A DNA stretch of 64,000 bases from Ustulina deusta (GCA_023159155.1 JAJNNX010000001.1:62001-126000), one strand, 5' to 3'. Positions 10,185 through 22,680 are shown, numbered from the stretch's first letter. Notes: generated by a model not told the origin, from the letters alone. Program-made: numbers and translations.

Positions 10185-12387
10185 ATGCCTCCACAAACGT
10201 CCGCTCAGAAGGCGGCCATTTCGAGCTTCGTCACCATCACAGGAGCTTCTGATAGAACTGCTGCGAAGGCATGTTGATCCAGTAGTAGTCTTGTCCTTCT
10301 TGACATCTCGTGCCCTGTCTCTTCTCTCCTCCCCCCCTGTCCTCATCTATGCCCTTGCGATGGTCCTCATGCTAACTATTCTTTCCATCTAGTACCTAAA
10401 AAACGTATCGTACAAACTTAACGAGGCCGTCGATGCGTAAGTCACACCCTTTTCTTGCGCCCCTGGAACCCAGTTCGACAGCTCTGCACAGCTACACCCT
10501 GTAGCGCACCGCATTATCCTTTTCTACTATGCGTGTCGTGTATGTACTCTTCGCCCCATAGCCAGAGCCTGGCCCGATGCGTGCCTACAGCTCAGTCGTG
10601 CAGTTCCCATATGCGCCGCAAGCTGGGACGCGAGGAGATGATCGAGAACATGGCAACAGCACTGGGTTCGGCCACAACAAACTACCAGTTGGAGATGTTT
10701 TGCGTCTGTCAAACTAGGCTAGTCTTGCCACGCCTTGATAATTTTCGCTCCCATATTGAAGTCGAAGGGCCTGTGTGACGGATGCCATATCACCAAAGTC
10801 TCCGACTCAATATCCCGCCAACCGACTGGTTCTCGCATATTATACTCCTCATCGCTACGACACCTGCAAGCTACGCCTGGGTCCATTATCGGCTCCACAC
10901 TCGGGAGGATTCTGGAGTCAGCATGCATATCCTCCGGAAACTCGAGAGACCTTTGTTCCAAACCACCACCACAGCATTGGTCTTCACCCCTCCCGCACCA
11001 GCTACGGCGTTGTCGTGTTTTCGGCACAAACCGCCTATTGGCGTGCTATTGACTTTCTTGGACCTTGGTTACAACCTACGACGAACCGTATCCATAGGTA
11101 GCGCCTAGTCCCGGTTGCCGCGTTGCACTATCCTAATCCAAGGGATCCAAAACCATCCGGCGGTCCTCATATCTCAGCCACCCCGGTTCTCTTGGCTGTA
11201 TCCCAGCCCGATAGACCCCGTTGGCGACGGTAGCTTGTTTGAAATCTGGGTTCTCGTATTATTTCACTATGAACGAGTTTGCGTCGTATTTTTGGCTGTT
11301 TGCTGGATTGTTTGGTGTGCTATGGTGCGAACTAGCTCCTGATCAAACATTGCAGTCTTACCTGGTTATTTGGCCTCGTTTTCTCGGGGCACCTATTTCA
11401 GCTTTTCACTACACATGCAAATATTTCCATCCCTCCAGGGCCTAGCCAGCTAACACACCCGTCTTAGGTTTTTCCAGGCTAACGGCGGTGGCTCGGGTGG
11501 CTCTGGCGCCACACCGGGTGCTGTTAATAAGGATGCTCAGCTCAACCAATTATTCGATAGCCTTCGAAGTAAGTGTGCTGGGTTCACCTGTCTGTCGGGA
11601 CGTTACTTATTTGTTGCCTAGATGAACAGGAAGATGGCAAAGATACCCTTGGTGCTGACTCCGCTATGGGTTATCTCCAGTCTGTTGGTGTAGGAGTCGA
11701 AGATGCTTCACTCTTTCTTGCTGTCGAGCTACTACAAGCACCAAGTATTGGCGAAATTTCGCGAGCGGGCTTTGTCAATGGCTGGAAAGAAGCTGGGTCA
11801 GTAGCTCGTATCATTTGTTCCCTATGCCCCCTCAATGAAGCCAAAAAATAAAAAAGATCCCGGAGACAGTTGCGAAGATGATTAGATCAGGCCGGACTAA
11901 TCCGATGAGAATGGCTTCTTAATTTTGGTCTTACTAGATCTAACTATAATTTCCATCTAGAGTCGAGGTCAAGACGGAGGCGCAAGCAGCACATGTTAAA
12001 TACCTCACCGGTTTGCTGACGAGAGAGCGGGATCTTTTTCGAAAGGTCTATCGTTATGCCTTTGTGGCAGGAAAAGAAGGTGAACGGCGGGCACTTTCGT
12101 TAGATATGGCCCTCCTTTACTGGGATACGCTCTTTCGGAAACCGGGTCCAAGTTGGGTTGGATCGTCTACAAAGATCGACTGGCTCAATGAATGGAAATC
12201 CTTCCTCGAGGAGAACTGGAAACGGTCCGTCAATCGCGACATGTGGAACCAGACTCTTGAGTTCGTCTTCAAAAGTACCGACGATGAATCTCTGGGCTTC
12301 TGGAGCGAGGATGGTGCCTGGCCTCGCGTCATTGACGAGTTTGTGGCATGGTATAAGCGTAAGTCAGAGATGGAACTGGATGCTTAG
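10185..12387 (+). CDS. dcn1: Dcn1, cullin neddylation (NEDD8 ligase) protein, five exons
   Basis: Exons 10185-10268, 10393-10436, 11468-11568, 11622-11796 and 11961-12387 give 276 residues, the usual Dcn1 length. Residues about 8-45 form a UBA-like domain (SSFVTITGASDRTAAK, YLKNVSYKLNEAVDAFFQANGG). The C-terminal PONY domain follows (LFDSLR..., AMGYLQ, VNGWKEAG, and DMALLYWDTLF ... WNQTLEFV). Dcn1 binds cullins and the E2 Ubc12 to promote Nedd8 transfer, activating SCF-type ligases. Two splicing features stand out. The first intron starts with GC (AAG|GCATGT) rather than GT, and the second intron is 1031 bp, far above its neighbours. All phases close and the protein reads cleanly across both. 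Confidence 0.92.
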
Positions 12388-14067
12388 TTTGCTAGGTCGC
12401 AGGCTGCACGAATTCTGGTTCTTCTCTCTCGGCGTGCTCATACCGAAGGGCCGACGCTCTAGGGAGGGGTACTATCCTAACGAGCATGTTGTCGCTAAGG
12501 GCGACGACGAAACGATAAATGAAGAAGCGAAAGGGGCCGAGATTTCACCTACGTTCGATTTCAGGGAGGAAGCTAACGTGTTCGCCTATTCATCTTGGCA
12601 AAGCAAGCGCTTCTCTACCTCAGATCTGGAGACGATGCGAGAGAAGACGACGACAATGACACTACTTTACCTACGTAGCCGAGACAATCGCCTCCATCGG
12701 AGAGTAGCATAGCCAAGGATAAAGTAGGAATATGGATAATTAGTCGTGTGTGGTGTGCAAGCTGTCCTAGACCTACACCGAGGGGTAAACGCCTGCTTGC
12801 TCATCTCAACTCCAAACTGTCCGTAGCCATAACTATAGGTAGAGACCGAGGCGCGAGATATGCTAGAGCGAGCATGACTAACCTAAAGAATGGAATGGCT
12901 TTTCACATGTGTGCGCGGTTTCCTTGCCTCTCTGGGCGCTGGATGGACCCTCGGCACTGTAAGAAGCAGCAGAATGAATGAATGCATGATGAGAAAAACT
13001 CTGCAATCATACCCCCCTCTCTCTTCGTGTGTACTGACCTCCCGTATAGCACTTATCTACCTAGGTACCCGAGTAAATCTGGCGCAAGACGTGATATCAT
13101 CTCACATCTACAACGCATCCAAGTGTCTTGAGTTCCATTATAACATCGATATATAGTTGGTTAAGGTTAAAAGTTATACTTACATCAAGTAATTCATAGT
13201 TAGTATCATCGTCCATTTCCCGTTTCTCCCACGGGTGAATCGATTAGTTATTTGGTTGCATGTAGTTGTAAGGTAGGTATAAATATATTTGTAGACAGGA
13301 TTCTTTCAATCTCTCTTCTCCCTACCTCCTTTTTCTTTCCACTTATATACATATATACATGTATTATACATATAATGATAGCTACTCTTATTTCTTCTCT
13401 AGATCGCAATTATCGAGAGCGGGAGAGAAGTGAAGTGGGTGAGACCGTCCCTCTAACTCCGATACCAGTCGCGACAGATGATCTTGTAGATAGACATGCA
13501 ACACAACGGGAGCTCCGGATCGAAATCGACTGCTTGCTTTGATCGTATCGTATAGCATGTTTGGTTTAATTGGCATAAGTATAGGGTACGTAGACAGAGG
13601 GGGCTGGGATAGGCCCGGGTATAGATTGTGTTTTATGATCGCGGCGAGGACCGTAGATAGATGGAAGCACGTTTGTTGAAGATCGGCTGGCGGCATCCTT
13701 TGGTGGAATTATCTCGCAGAAGGCCAGAACTCCTTGAACGAAAGTGGAATCTTCAGAACGATGTGGCGTGTATTTTAAACAAGCATGTCGTCTTCCTTAG
13801 TGGTGTATCGCACCGTATTTTCTCTAAGGCATCCCTCGATATTCGCGAAAGTCAGTTATCCTGTGTTTGCCTGCCAAACAGGATGATTACGTCGCGCTTC
13901 GTCGTGTGCCTTCCAGTCTTCCCTCCCTATTACGACCCAGCTTTTTCCTTTTTTTTTTGTTAGAATTCATCCCTCCCCCTCCCCCCTTACCCCCCTAGAC
14001 CCCCGGCGATAACGAGCCCCCTCGTCAGATACTCGAAGTGATGCGACGCCATCTAACTCAACTCAAC
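12388..14067. other. Gene-free spacer
   Basis: No gene supported. An alternate-frame extension over the Dcn1 3' end runs to about 12712 but has no recognisable features. 13300-13380 is AT-rich with a TATATACATATATACATG-like tract. 13947-14000 is a homopolymer-rich stretch (T10, then C runs) just downstream of the bS6m gene end on the opposite strand. Confidence 0.5.
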
Positions 14068-14582
14068 TTAGTCGACGCCGGACTTTTTCCAGTCGATACC
14101 GCCGAGCCGACTCATGGTGCCGAGCTTGCCGTCGCCGAGCTTGACGCTCGAGTGGCGGATCATGCGGGGGTCGAAGCGCAGCATCTTGCGGACCTCCTCC
14201 TGCGTGGACACGCTGGCGTCGAAGCGCATGGCGAAGTAGTAGCCGGTGGTGTGGCGCATCTGGTGCGCGCTTACGGCTTTCGGGAGGGAGAACTCGCCCC
14301 AGTTCTGGAGGCCGCGGATGACGCCTTTCTGCTGGAGGACGAGTTGGCCGGCTGCGAGGACTATCTCCCGCACCTCGGCGAGGCTGCTAGGCCGGACCTG
14401 GAGCAATCCAAGGATATCGAGTCAGCCGATGTCTCTCGTTCCGTTGTTCTTCATTTCATCACCAGATCCATGCGCAACAACAAGATCTCCCATCTCCGCC
14501 GCGGGAAGGACGCCCGGGGCACACGGGAGAAGAGAGAGAAGGACGAGACAAATCTCACAATTCCGATTAATTCGTACAACAT
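14068..14582 (-). CDS. Mitochondrial small-subunit ribosomal protein bS6m (MRP17)
   Basis: On the minus strand, exon 14582-14559 encodes MLYELIGI. A 161 bp intron (GTGAG...CTCCAG) precedes exon 14397-14068, giving 117 residues. The family landmarks are MLYELIGIVRP at the start, the helix LAEVREIVLAAGQLVL, GVIRGLQNWGEFSLPK, the strand TGYYFAMRFD and the motif MLRFDPRMIRHSSVKLG. The tiny first exon restores the canonical S6 start; without it the protein would lack its first strand. It is a component of the mitoribosomal small subunit. Confidence 0.93.
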
Positions 14583-16052
14583 CGTGAACGCCGCCGTCTA
14601 CCGTGGTTTGATACCGTAATCGCATGCGTTGTCTGTTCGTTCGTTCGTTCGTTCGCCAGGCGCGATAAAAACCACACCCGCTAGGGCTGTTCTTGCTGGT
14701 CGCCGTGATTTTTTGCTCTTGCTTATTTATTTTCCCTTTCCCCCCTTTCCCCGATTCGGCTACCTATGTTATTTCGCCGGTTGGCACAAGAGAATTGCTG
14801 GCGCCAGACAGAAAGAGAAAGAGAGCTGAACGCTTCAAGTCCAGGAACACGCACGCCAGGGTGGTGGGAAATTTCGATAAGGAGATAAATGGGTATATGA
14901 TGATGCTTCGATAAGACTTGGTAGAAAAAGGGCACGTGACGAGGTGTTCCAATCTAATTCCAGAATAGGACTAGCCCAGTTTTGATTAGGTACTAAAGTT
15001 ATTCCCTGAAGTACCTACCTAGGTACTTAAGACCGGAATCACGCTAGGTAAAGTACCTGAGTATGTACCTGATTACCTAAAGTGTACCTGGGCAATTGCA
15101 ACTACCGCCCGTATTCGCCGACACAGGCCATTGTTTCCTATCCTGTAAACAGACTGGAAATGCATCGAAAATGGAATATTGCAATCGGTTCTGCGGCTAT
15201 ATTTTTACCGCCGACTACTGTATAGTTTGAGGGATGAGACTCAGTGTCCCCCTCTTCACCGTGATGGGCAATCCCCATGCAGCCGTCACGAAAAAGAGAC
15301 CCCTCAAAATCCATCCATTTCCCTTTCTAGTTTCCTCGCACGAATGCTCACGGTCATGAGTTGTAGCCTGTAGGGCTTCCCTAGTATGTGCCTCCCTCAC
15401 CTGTCTATACTCTATGCAAAGGCCGTCTCGGTTGGGTTCGGCTGTTGAGAACGAACCGCACACCGCCAACCTCGCGTCTATTATTATCCATGTACACTCG
15501 TCAGAAAAGTATTTACTCTCCATCCAGCGAAAAAAAAAAAAAAGGAAGAAAAAAAAGAGAACCAAAATAAGAGGGGGCCGAAGAAATTGCTCTCCGAGAA
15601 GATGTGGAGGAAAGTCTGTTTTTTTTCGGGATAGCATAATTTCACACAAGAAACCACCCCTATGTGCATTCGTGTCCGAATTGTGCTGCTCATCCCGGAG
15701 GTGAGCGCGCTTTTCTTTTCTTTCTTTTCGGTCAAATCAAGCCTTGCCAGGTATTAGTATGGATGCACCCGGAACGCCATGGCTAGGATATCTCAAAACG
15801 CCGCCGCCGTTGGCCCATCACTCCGGGGTCCGTGTGTATACATCTCGCGGGTATTCACTGCCGTCGAGGGGGATATCTCTGTAGAATCATGCAAGCCGCC
15901 AACTCCGGTAGACATGAAACATAGACATAGAGAGAGAGGGAAATGTGTGGATGGGAGGGAAAGTCGGGAGAATCGGGGGAGGCAGGGGCAACTTCTGTCG
16001 GTTTCCGCGTACAAGAAGCACGGCCCAGTTTCCCCAAGCCCTTACGTCGGCC
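14583..16052. other. Gene-free spacer with GTTC microsatellite and TAGGTACC motifs
   Basis: No gene supported. 14632-14655 is a (GTTC)n microsatellite. 14985-15090 is dense in AGGTACCTA-type motifs. 15529-15560 is an A-rich purine tract and 15710-15730 a CTTTT run. 15930-15990 is purine-rich (GGGAG repeats). Confidence 0.5.
14632..14655. repeat. (GTTC)n microsatellite
   Basis: Five to six perfect GTTC units in the region upstream of the bS6m gene. Confidence 0.85.
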
Positions 16053-18062
16053 TCATCTTTGCCGTCCGACATCATCTTTGATGCGGCCGTTAGAAAACGA
16101 GTCTCTCGAACTGTGGCCTTCATACTCGAGCTCGGCCCGAGTAGCTTCCGACTCTTGTGCCGCTGGGTTGCCTGCTTGCCGCACTTCGACCTCGGCAGCA
16201 TCCAAACGCTGTCGCTTCTGCAGGCGTGGTGTGACGGGTTCAAGATATTCGCTGCTCGGCACGATTTTGCGATGTTGCACTTCATCCTCCGCGTCAACCT
16301 CGCCAATGGACCGTCGGCCGCGGCGTCGGCCCTCGCTTTGTTCACCCGGGGACTTCGGAGACGGCTCTTTCTTAGGCTTGAGCTTAGGCGTGCCTTTTGC
16401 AATACCCCCCTTGTTGCCAACCTTAAAGCCTGAAGGGCGGCCGATGTTGCCGAATCCATGCTTCTCGCGCAGGGCCTTCAACTTGACGTCATGGTAGAGG
16501 TCGTGTATGGTCTTGGACAGGCTAAATTTATCACCCTGTGTCATAGCAATCTCGTATAAGCGTTGTCGCAGCCACTCGAGAGGGGCCACCCCAAGATCAA
16601 ACTTCTTGAGTTCCTCGTGGACGTTGACCAATCGGAAAACCGTGTCATAATTGATAAAAGTCTTGTAGCACTTGTCCATCATCTCCCGACTCGCAAACTG
16701 GAGAGGGTGGAAGCACCCATCCCTTATAAAGTCGAGTACCGACTGTCCTCGATTGACCTGACGGTTGGCGAGGAACATGGTATGACGCACAGCATCGGGC
16801 TTCTTGCGGAGGTTCTCGAGCCTCTCCTTCCACTTGTCGAGTGCTGCCTGGACTGTCTGTTCGAGAGGCTCCCACTCGGGATTCCAAAACGGGTGGTTCT
16901 CGTCGATCTTCTCCAGTGGCACGCCAGCAAACATGGGTGGTTCCGTAATGATGGAGCCATTGTCCTTGAGAACTAGGGATTCGCGCGTGATTTCGTGGTC
17001 GTCTGTGATAGTGGGTTCGGGTGCGGGACTGTTCATCTGAGATGCAGGGTCTCTGATGCTCGGCAGAGACTTGCGACCACGAGAAGATCCTCTACCGTCC
17101 TCGGGGGACTTATTGACCACCTCTGTGGGGTATATAGTTAGCGGCAGGTTAACACATTCACACACCCACTTACCATTGCCAATGGGAAACGCAGGTAAGC
17201 CATGTCGCTCCTGTTTGGGGTTGACAATACCATCTCGGATATATGTGGCGACATTGTCTACAACGGCTCCAGTGTTCGTCGCGGGAAAAGGCTTAAAGCC
17301 TACATGTGGTTGTGGATGGGTAGTTGGATTTCGCAGAGGCAATGCACGAGAAGTGGGAGTCGCATCTTCATCGACGACGGGGTTGTGGAAGACGCTGCCG
17401 AACAGGTTTCCGGGATCGGATCGCTTCTCTTGCCGCTGCTCTTGGACCCGGCTACTACGTCGTAGCGATGAGCCATTGATACTAGTCCAACCGACATCAG
17501 GATTCGGGAGGATTCGGTTATGGTTTGGTGCGCCACTGTTGCCTTCAGACATTGCTCTCTCTCTGTCCGGGGGGGCACTCTCCCGAGCGCGTGCGAACCA
17601 ATCTTGCTGAGAGCTATCCTCGTCTTGGCGCTGGGTTCGAAGGGCAGCTCGTCTCATCTCGAATTCGTGTGACAGACGTTGCTTCTCTGCCTTCCGAAAC
17701 TCAATCTTGGCGTCGGCCTCGTTCATGAAAATCTGCAGTTGAGATTTCCTGTTGAACAACTCGGTGATGTCTTGGTCCAGCTGGTCCTGGCGTACGGCGT
17801 GCTCGTGCGCAAGCGTCGCATCCTCTCGGTCCCGTGCTTTCTTGGTGGTTTGCCAGTAATCTGCCTCCATTGCCGGCCAGTCCGGATGTGCCATTGGCCC
17901 TGTGTTGGACGACATAGCGCCGACTGGTATCATCAGTTGGCCTGTGGGTATTCCGTTGTGCCTAGAGGATTCGTTAGTCTGGTGCATGGAGCTTGGCTGA
18001 CGTGCGGAGGCGGAGGGTGATGAGAAAGGAAGTAAGATCTGACTTGTAAGTACGAAATGCAT
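16053..18062 (-). CDS. Unrecognised fungal protein with coiled coil and conserved C-terminal half
   Basis: A long minus-strand frame runs from an ATG at 18062 to the stop at 16053; later in-frame ATGs at 17987 and 17933 are alternative starts. A 51 bp segment (17173-17123) has GTAAGT...CACAG borders and a CTAAC branch point. It is very probably an intron, although its 17 codons are open. Without it the protein is about 650 residues. Around residues 70-135 there is a charged heptad-like helix (coiled coil). The middle is disordered and rich in Ser, Pro and Arg. Residues about 390-560 look globular and Trp/aromatic rich (HPFWNPEWEPLEQ, ANRQVNRGQSVLDFIRDG, APLEWLRQRLYEIA). The tail is basic with a likely nuclear-localisation run (GRRRGRRS). 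I do not recognise a family; a nuclear role is only suggested by the basic tail. Confidence 0.75.
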   Translation of the reverse strand: MHFVLTSQILLPFSSPSASARQPSSMHQTNESSRHNGIPTGQLMIPVGAMSSNTGPMAHPDWPAMEADYWQTTKKARDREDATLAHEHAVRQDQLDQDITELFNRKSQLQIFMNEADAKIEFRKAEKQRLSHEFEMRRAALRTQRQDEDSSQQDWFARARESAPPDRERAMSEGNSGAPNHNRILPNPDVGWTSINGSSLRRSSRVQEQRQEKRSDPGNLFGSVFHNPVVDEDATPTSRALPLRNPTTHPQPHVGFKPFPATNTGAVVDNVATYIRDGIVNPKQERHGLPAFPIGNGKWVCECVNLPLTIYPTEVVNKSPEDGRGSSRGRKSLPSIRDPASQMNSPAPEPTITDDHEITRESLVLKDNGSIITEPPMFAGVPLEKIDENHPFWNPEWEPLEQTVQAALDKWKERLENLRKKPDAVRHTMFLANRQVNRGQSVLDFIRDGCFHPLQFASREMMDKCYKTFINYDTVFRLVNVHEELKKFDLGVAPLEWLRQRLYEIAMTQGDKFSLSKTIHDLYHDVKLKALREKHGFGNIGRPSGFKVGNKGGIAKGTPKLKPKKEPSPKSPGEQSEGRRRGRRSIGEVDAEDEVQHRKIVPSSEYLEPVTPRLQKRQRLDAAEVEVRQAGNPAAQESEATRAELEYEGHSSRDSFSNGRIKDDVGRQR

Positions 18063-21000
18063 GTCCAAAGAAGAGTATGACCAAAAGTATATGTCAGTGT
18101 AGCAACTTGGGATTGCTTGATCTCACATGTTAGCTATCCAGCAATGACAAGGCGTGTGGTAGATATAGTGGGATGGGTATAATTGTGTAGTCAATCGGTT
18201 ATATCATTGCTACCTGCGCGATGAGGGTAATGTCGGTAGGGCGGGTAAGCCGTGCCACCGTAGATAGGCAGGCAGCCAAGGGGAAATCTTGAGAGAAGTC
18301 TGACGGGAGACGGCTAGCCAAATCTGATGGGGAAGAGGGTGCTGATAGATGGGGACAAGCAAGGGTAGAGAGCACTGTGCATTGTAGGACTAACAACAGA
18401 CAGTTCCCGAATCGAAAAAGATAGGCAGGCAGGGAGAGAGGCAGAGCGATGTGTGGCAGACAGGATTTGGTGAATGGAGGGCTGGATGGATGTGGATGCA
18501 CACACAAAAACGAGGGTTCCAAATGCTGCAAATATGGTTCACGAGACCAAGCGGATCGTGACAATCCCCATCAGAAAGAAAGATACAGCAGCTCGGCGGG
18601 ACCAGAGGGTGCAGATGGTGCGGGTATGTGATGGTTGGTAGTCAGGTACGTACTGCACATAGGTGAGGCTGTGTGGTCCCTTGATGGTTGTGTTATTGTT
18701 GATGTTATCGATTTAGTCGATGTGGGGGAGACCCAGACAAGACGGGTCGGGTCAGGTCAGGTCAGGTCGTATATAAACCAGTAAGAGAAGGAAGGCGAAT
18801 TAATACATTCGCAAGCGAGGTCCTGGTTCGGCAAGCTGTGCCTTGTGTGAAAAGGGGGTACCTAGTGGTAGGTAAGGCTGGTATTGATAGTATTGATGCA
18901 CTGACTGGTAGCTATTGAGTGCAAGAAGGACAAACCATTGGCGCCGTTAGTAAGGCTACAATGGCAACAAATGGTCAACTTGAGTAGGGAGGTAAGTTGG
19001 AGCTTTCAGATGTCCCGATGACAAGTGTGACAGAGATGGGAAAATACACCAGCGAGTTCCAGGCACACAATGAATAAAAAGGGTAAGCAAAAGGAACTAA
19101 GAGTAGACAGCGATGAGAAAGAGGAGAAAAGAGAGGGGAATATGAGAAAAAACGGTGATGTATCCTATTAGGCAGAAAATGGCAGCAATGTGCTCAAGCA
19201 ATAAGTAATAAGAGAAAAACCCAAGGTAATAGTAATAAGTAGGTACTCAGTTGGTAGTACACTACTATGAGATATAGACTAAGGGGACAGACGAAGAGGT
19301 GAGGGAAGTATACACATTGCAAGTGTATGTAGGATGCTTGGTCAGACCTAATAGGCATGTATCTCTGGGTACCATATTACCGAATACTCACCCAAGCATC
19401 TAAAAGCGAGAGCAACGATTGAAACAATGAAACAAGGCCAAGCTTGGGAGAGCGGGCGAGCGCGGCGTAAGGCGAGGGAAAGATTGTCACCAAAATAGTA
19501 ACCTGGATATCGAAACGACTGAGCCGCAGAACATGCATATGTGGGTATATCCAGGTACCTACATGTACAAGACATGACATGGAACATGGGGACAAAAATG
19601 ATGGATACACTAGGTGTGGTACAGGACGAGAACAAGCGTAACAGTGAATCTGATGCAAATATTCGAGAGGGAGAATTGTATAAAAAATAATAAAGATAAG
19701 AATAAAAATAAGAATAATAAACATAATAAAAATAGAAAAAGAAACAATATATTTCCTTACCAAATGCTTCCCCTCTTGAATCAAGCAACTCTGTAGTTAT
19801 AGGGTTTCGACTGTCTTTCCTAATAAGTAATCAATTAGTCCAGTCAGCCACACAGCCAAAAGTACCTGGCGTCGTGTATGGTTGATGCGCGCGGAAGTCG
19901 ACAGGCGACGTTGGACAGGGGGGGGATGCGGAAGAAACGCGGTGCATATGCGGATGCAGTGCAATGCGATTTGATGCAGATTGACAGTGGAACTCGAGGA
20001 AAAAAGACCCTAGGCCATCTGAATTGGAGGTGCGAGATGGGTATAAAATCGGAAAATGGCGGTTGATAGGTTGCCTAGATAGGTATGTCCCTGACAACAG
20101 CAGCCTCGAAAAGGTATAGATCGTTGGGATAGTGGTGTGCGGGTAGGGGTTCAGCTAGCACATAGAAGGATACCTGACTTTGTGTCCCTTGTATAGCTAT
20201 GCCGTAACATCAATGGTACGCCATAGCTACACATTTGGGTAAATCAACCTATTGCCTTTCGACGTCGGGTTGGAGGTGTTCATTGAAGGAGCACCGATGA
20301 GATGGGGGGCCTCAATACCCGAATCAGGTGTACCACGCATGTACATGCATACGCTCACACATCGCCGGGGACGTCTACTATGATCAACAGCATGTACCCA
20401 ACCATGTTAGGCTGGCAGAGTACCCGAGGTAGATTGCGACGGATGATTGATTGCATATATTGGAAACGATAAGAAGGGGCATGATAGTGGATGGGTAGCG
20501 AGGCTCATACAAGAAAAGAAAGGGGTACAAGTAACGTGGATGGATGGATAGGTAGTTCGGGTATGTAAGCGGCAAAGTGGCAAGTAAATACGAGGAGGAC
20601 ATCCACCCATCATAGGTCGAGCTGACAGAAGGTCTGACCTGGCATGGACAGATGGTCTCTATCTGTGCTGCACTGGCCAGCTGAGTTCTTCTCCGAGGGT
20701 ATCATTGTATGCAACGTACCTGGCAGGCAAGCGAGCGCAAAGGTCGCGCGGAGAGGCAAACCAGAAGAGGTTCCGCGCGTGATGTAGTAGCAGGAGGCTG
20801 AGGCCCTCTCGATCATCGATAGGTCGAAGAGAGAGCCAAGAACCGGGGTCCAAAACGTGCGTTGCTCGAGGATTTGCTGGATCTTGTCTCTACCTCTTCA
20901 CCTCCTTTTCTGTCTCTCTTCTGGTGCATAGGGTAGGTATGGTGTGCAGAGGCGACGGGAACATGGAGGCGTATCGGATCGTACGCAGCGCGCTACTGTG

Positions 21001-21379
21001 CACTACTCCCTGGAAATAGAAGGTTAGGTAAGTTGGTGTGCGCCTTCATGCCTCATCTGGGACTCTGGCTGGGTGGGCGATTAAATCGGCTCGCGTGGCC
21101 CAGATCGAGGACCTAGTGTAAATGCAATGCAGGATGTCAAGTCAGGTTCATAATGTAGGTAGTATACAGTAACCAAGTACCCTAGCTTATTGGTGGCATG
21201 AGTGGAGGTGGCGCCTCGGATCAGTCAGTCAGCACCTATGCGCTCTTGTCCGTGTATCGTAATATGATCGATAGAAAAACAGTGTAACAGAATATCAGAT
21301 GCGTCGGCACAGGATACCTCCAAGGTGAAAATGAAAAAATAGAAGATAAAAGATTGAGGCACACGTGAGACCTTAAACA

Positions 21380-22680
21380 GGAAACCTAAGTAGACTAGCT
21401 AGGTCGTAGGTAAACTTTTCTTCTTGAAACAATAGCATAGCAATGCTGTTATTATTATAGTAAATAATTGCTATTATTATTACTTTAGTCCTTAGTTACA
21501 TTGTTCTTTGCTTAGATTAGGTAGGGAAGCTATACCTGTTAAACTATACTAGTACATAGCTATGTACTTAAGTTGTGTACAATATAAACCGTGTTATAAT
21601 TAGTAGTATAGCTTGAAGGAGAATGTTGCCTGCTTATGTGAGGTGCTTGTATTGTATTAGGTAGAGTGGGAAATCCTTAATGCTATATCTACAGTTAGTC
21701 GATCGCTAGTATGTAGCATAAAGTACACATAGTTTTACCTAGGTAGTCTCCAAGGTGTGGTTGTAGGTAATAAGAATAGTATAGAGGTATACTTACACCT
21801 ACAGGTAATAAACATTACTAAGTTGTATATAGGTATGCAACAGTACAAAAATTGTCGGGGTATATTTATGCTGCCTATAGTACAACAAATGTAGGGGTAA
21901 GAAAAGATGGATACCTAGGGTACATACTCTCTCTAGGCTGAGTAGACTAGCGGGTGGCGTTTGCCAATCAATGTGTTCTGCACATCATCGATTCACCGCA
22001 GCCATGCGTTATAGTCTACCAAGGTAGGTAGTAAGGAATCATGATGGGTACCTAAAGTGAGCAACCTTGAAGGGAGTGACCTACAGCCCCAAATATTCTG
22101 CCGTATTTTGTTGGTAACCTCAAAGGAGGCTGTTTACTAGGAAAGGGCGTTACATTGTTGCGGCAGGAAGTTGATTGAAGAACTTGAAGTGCACCAATAA
22201 TGGCAACCCGAGCCACCTGCAGGCTGTCAAGAACCTCACGCTATGATGTATTGAGTATGAATGCAAATTATCCCTATCTGTCGCATGCTATAATAGCCTG
22301 TACACTATACCCAAAGACCTATAGCAAATAGCATCCTTAAGACAAGTTAGCGCAATTAATCCACTTTATTATCTACCTTTCTAGGTAGGTAGTGGAAAGA
22401 TAGTATGCCTAAAGTATTTAGTATAGATAAACAATTGGTATTAGTATATCCAACTGCCGTGTAGGCATATAAATCCTTTGATTAGTGTATAGCAGGCGAG
22501 CATACCTAGGTAATGCAGACACCCCTTATAGAGCTGGATACGTACTACCTAGTAGGTACTTACTATGAACTACCTCCTAGTAATGATGCATCTGTACTTA
22601 AGATACCTGCACTGCATTACCTCAGACAGCGGATGCTGTCTTAAGTACCTACCTAGGTAACTAGGCAGCCTGCTCACAGT
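21380..22680. repeat. AT-rich block dense in CCTAGGTA/ACCTACC motifs
   Basis: Over 1.3 kb the motifs ACCTAGGTA, TAGGTAGT, TACCTACC and CTAGGTAG recur many times in both orientations, often as short palindromes (for example around 21740, 22380, 22510, 22545 and 22648). The same words occur in the other spacers of the window but rarely in coding exons. Confidence 0.6.

Noticed and set aside
10719..11108. Several overlapping frames of about 100 codons inside the long Dcn1 intron
   Set aside because: They overlap in different phases and strands, lack splice or start context and show no family motif. This is the signature of chance openness.
12158..12712. 184-codon plus-strand frame over and beyond the Dcn1 3' end
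   Set aside because: The first half is an out-of-frame reading of the Dcn1 exon; the rest has no recognisable sequence and no own promoter space.
14038..14619. 193-codon frame on the plus strand
   Set aside because: It is antisense to the bS6m exons, whose family identity is clear; its Ala/Glu/Leu-rich composition is a by-product.
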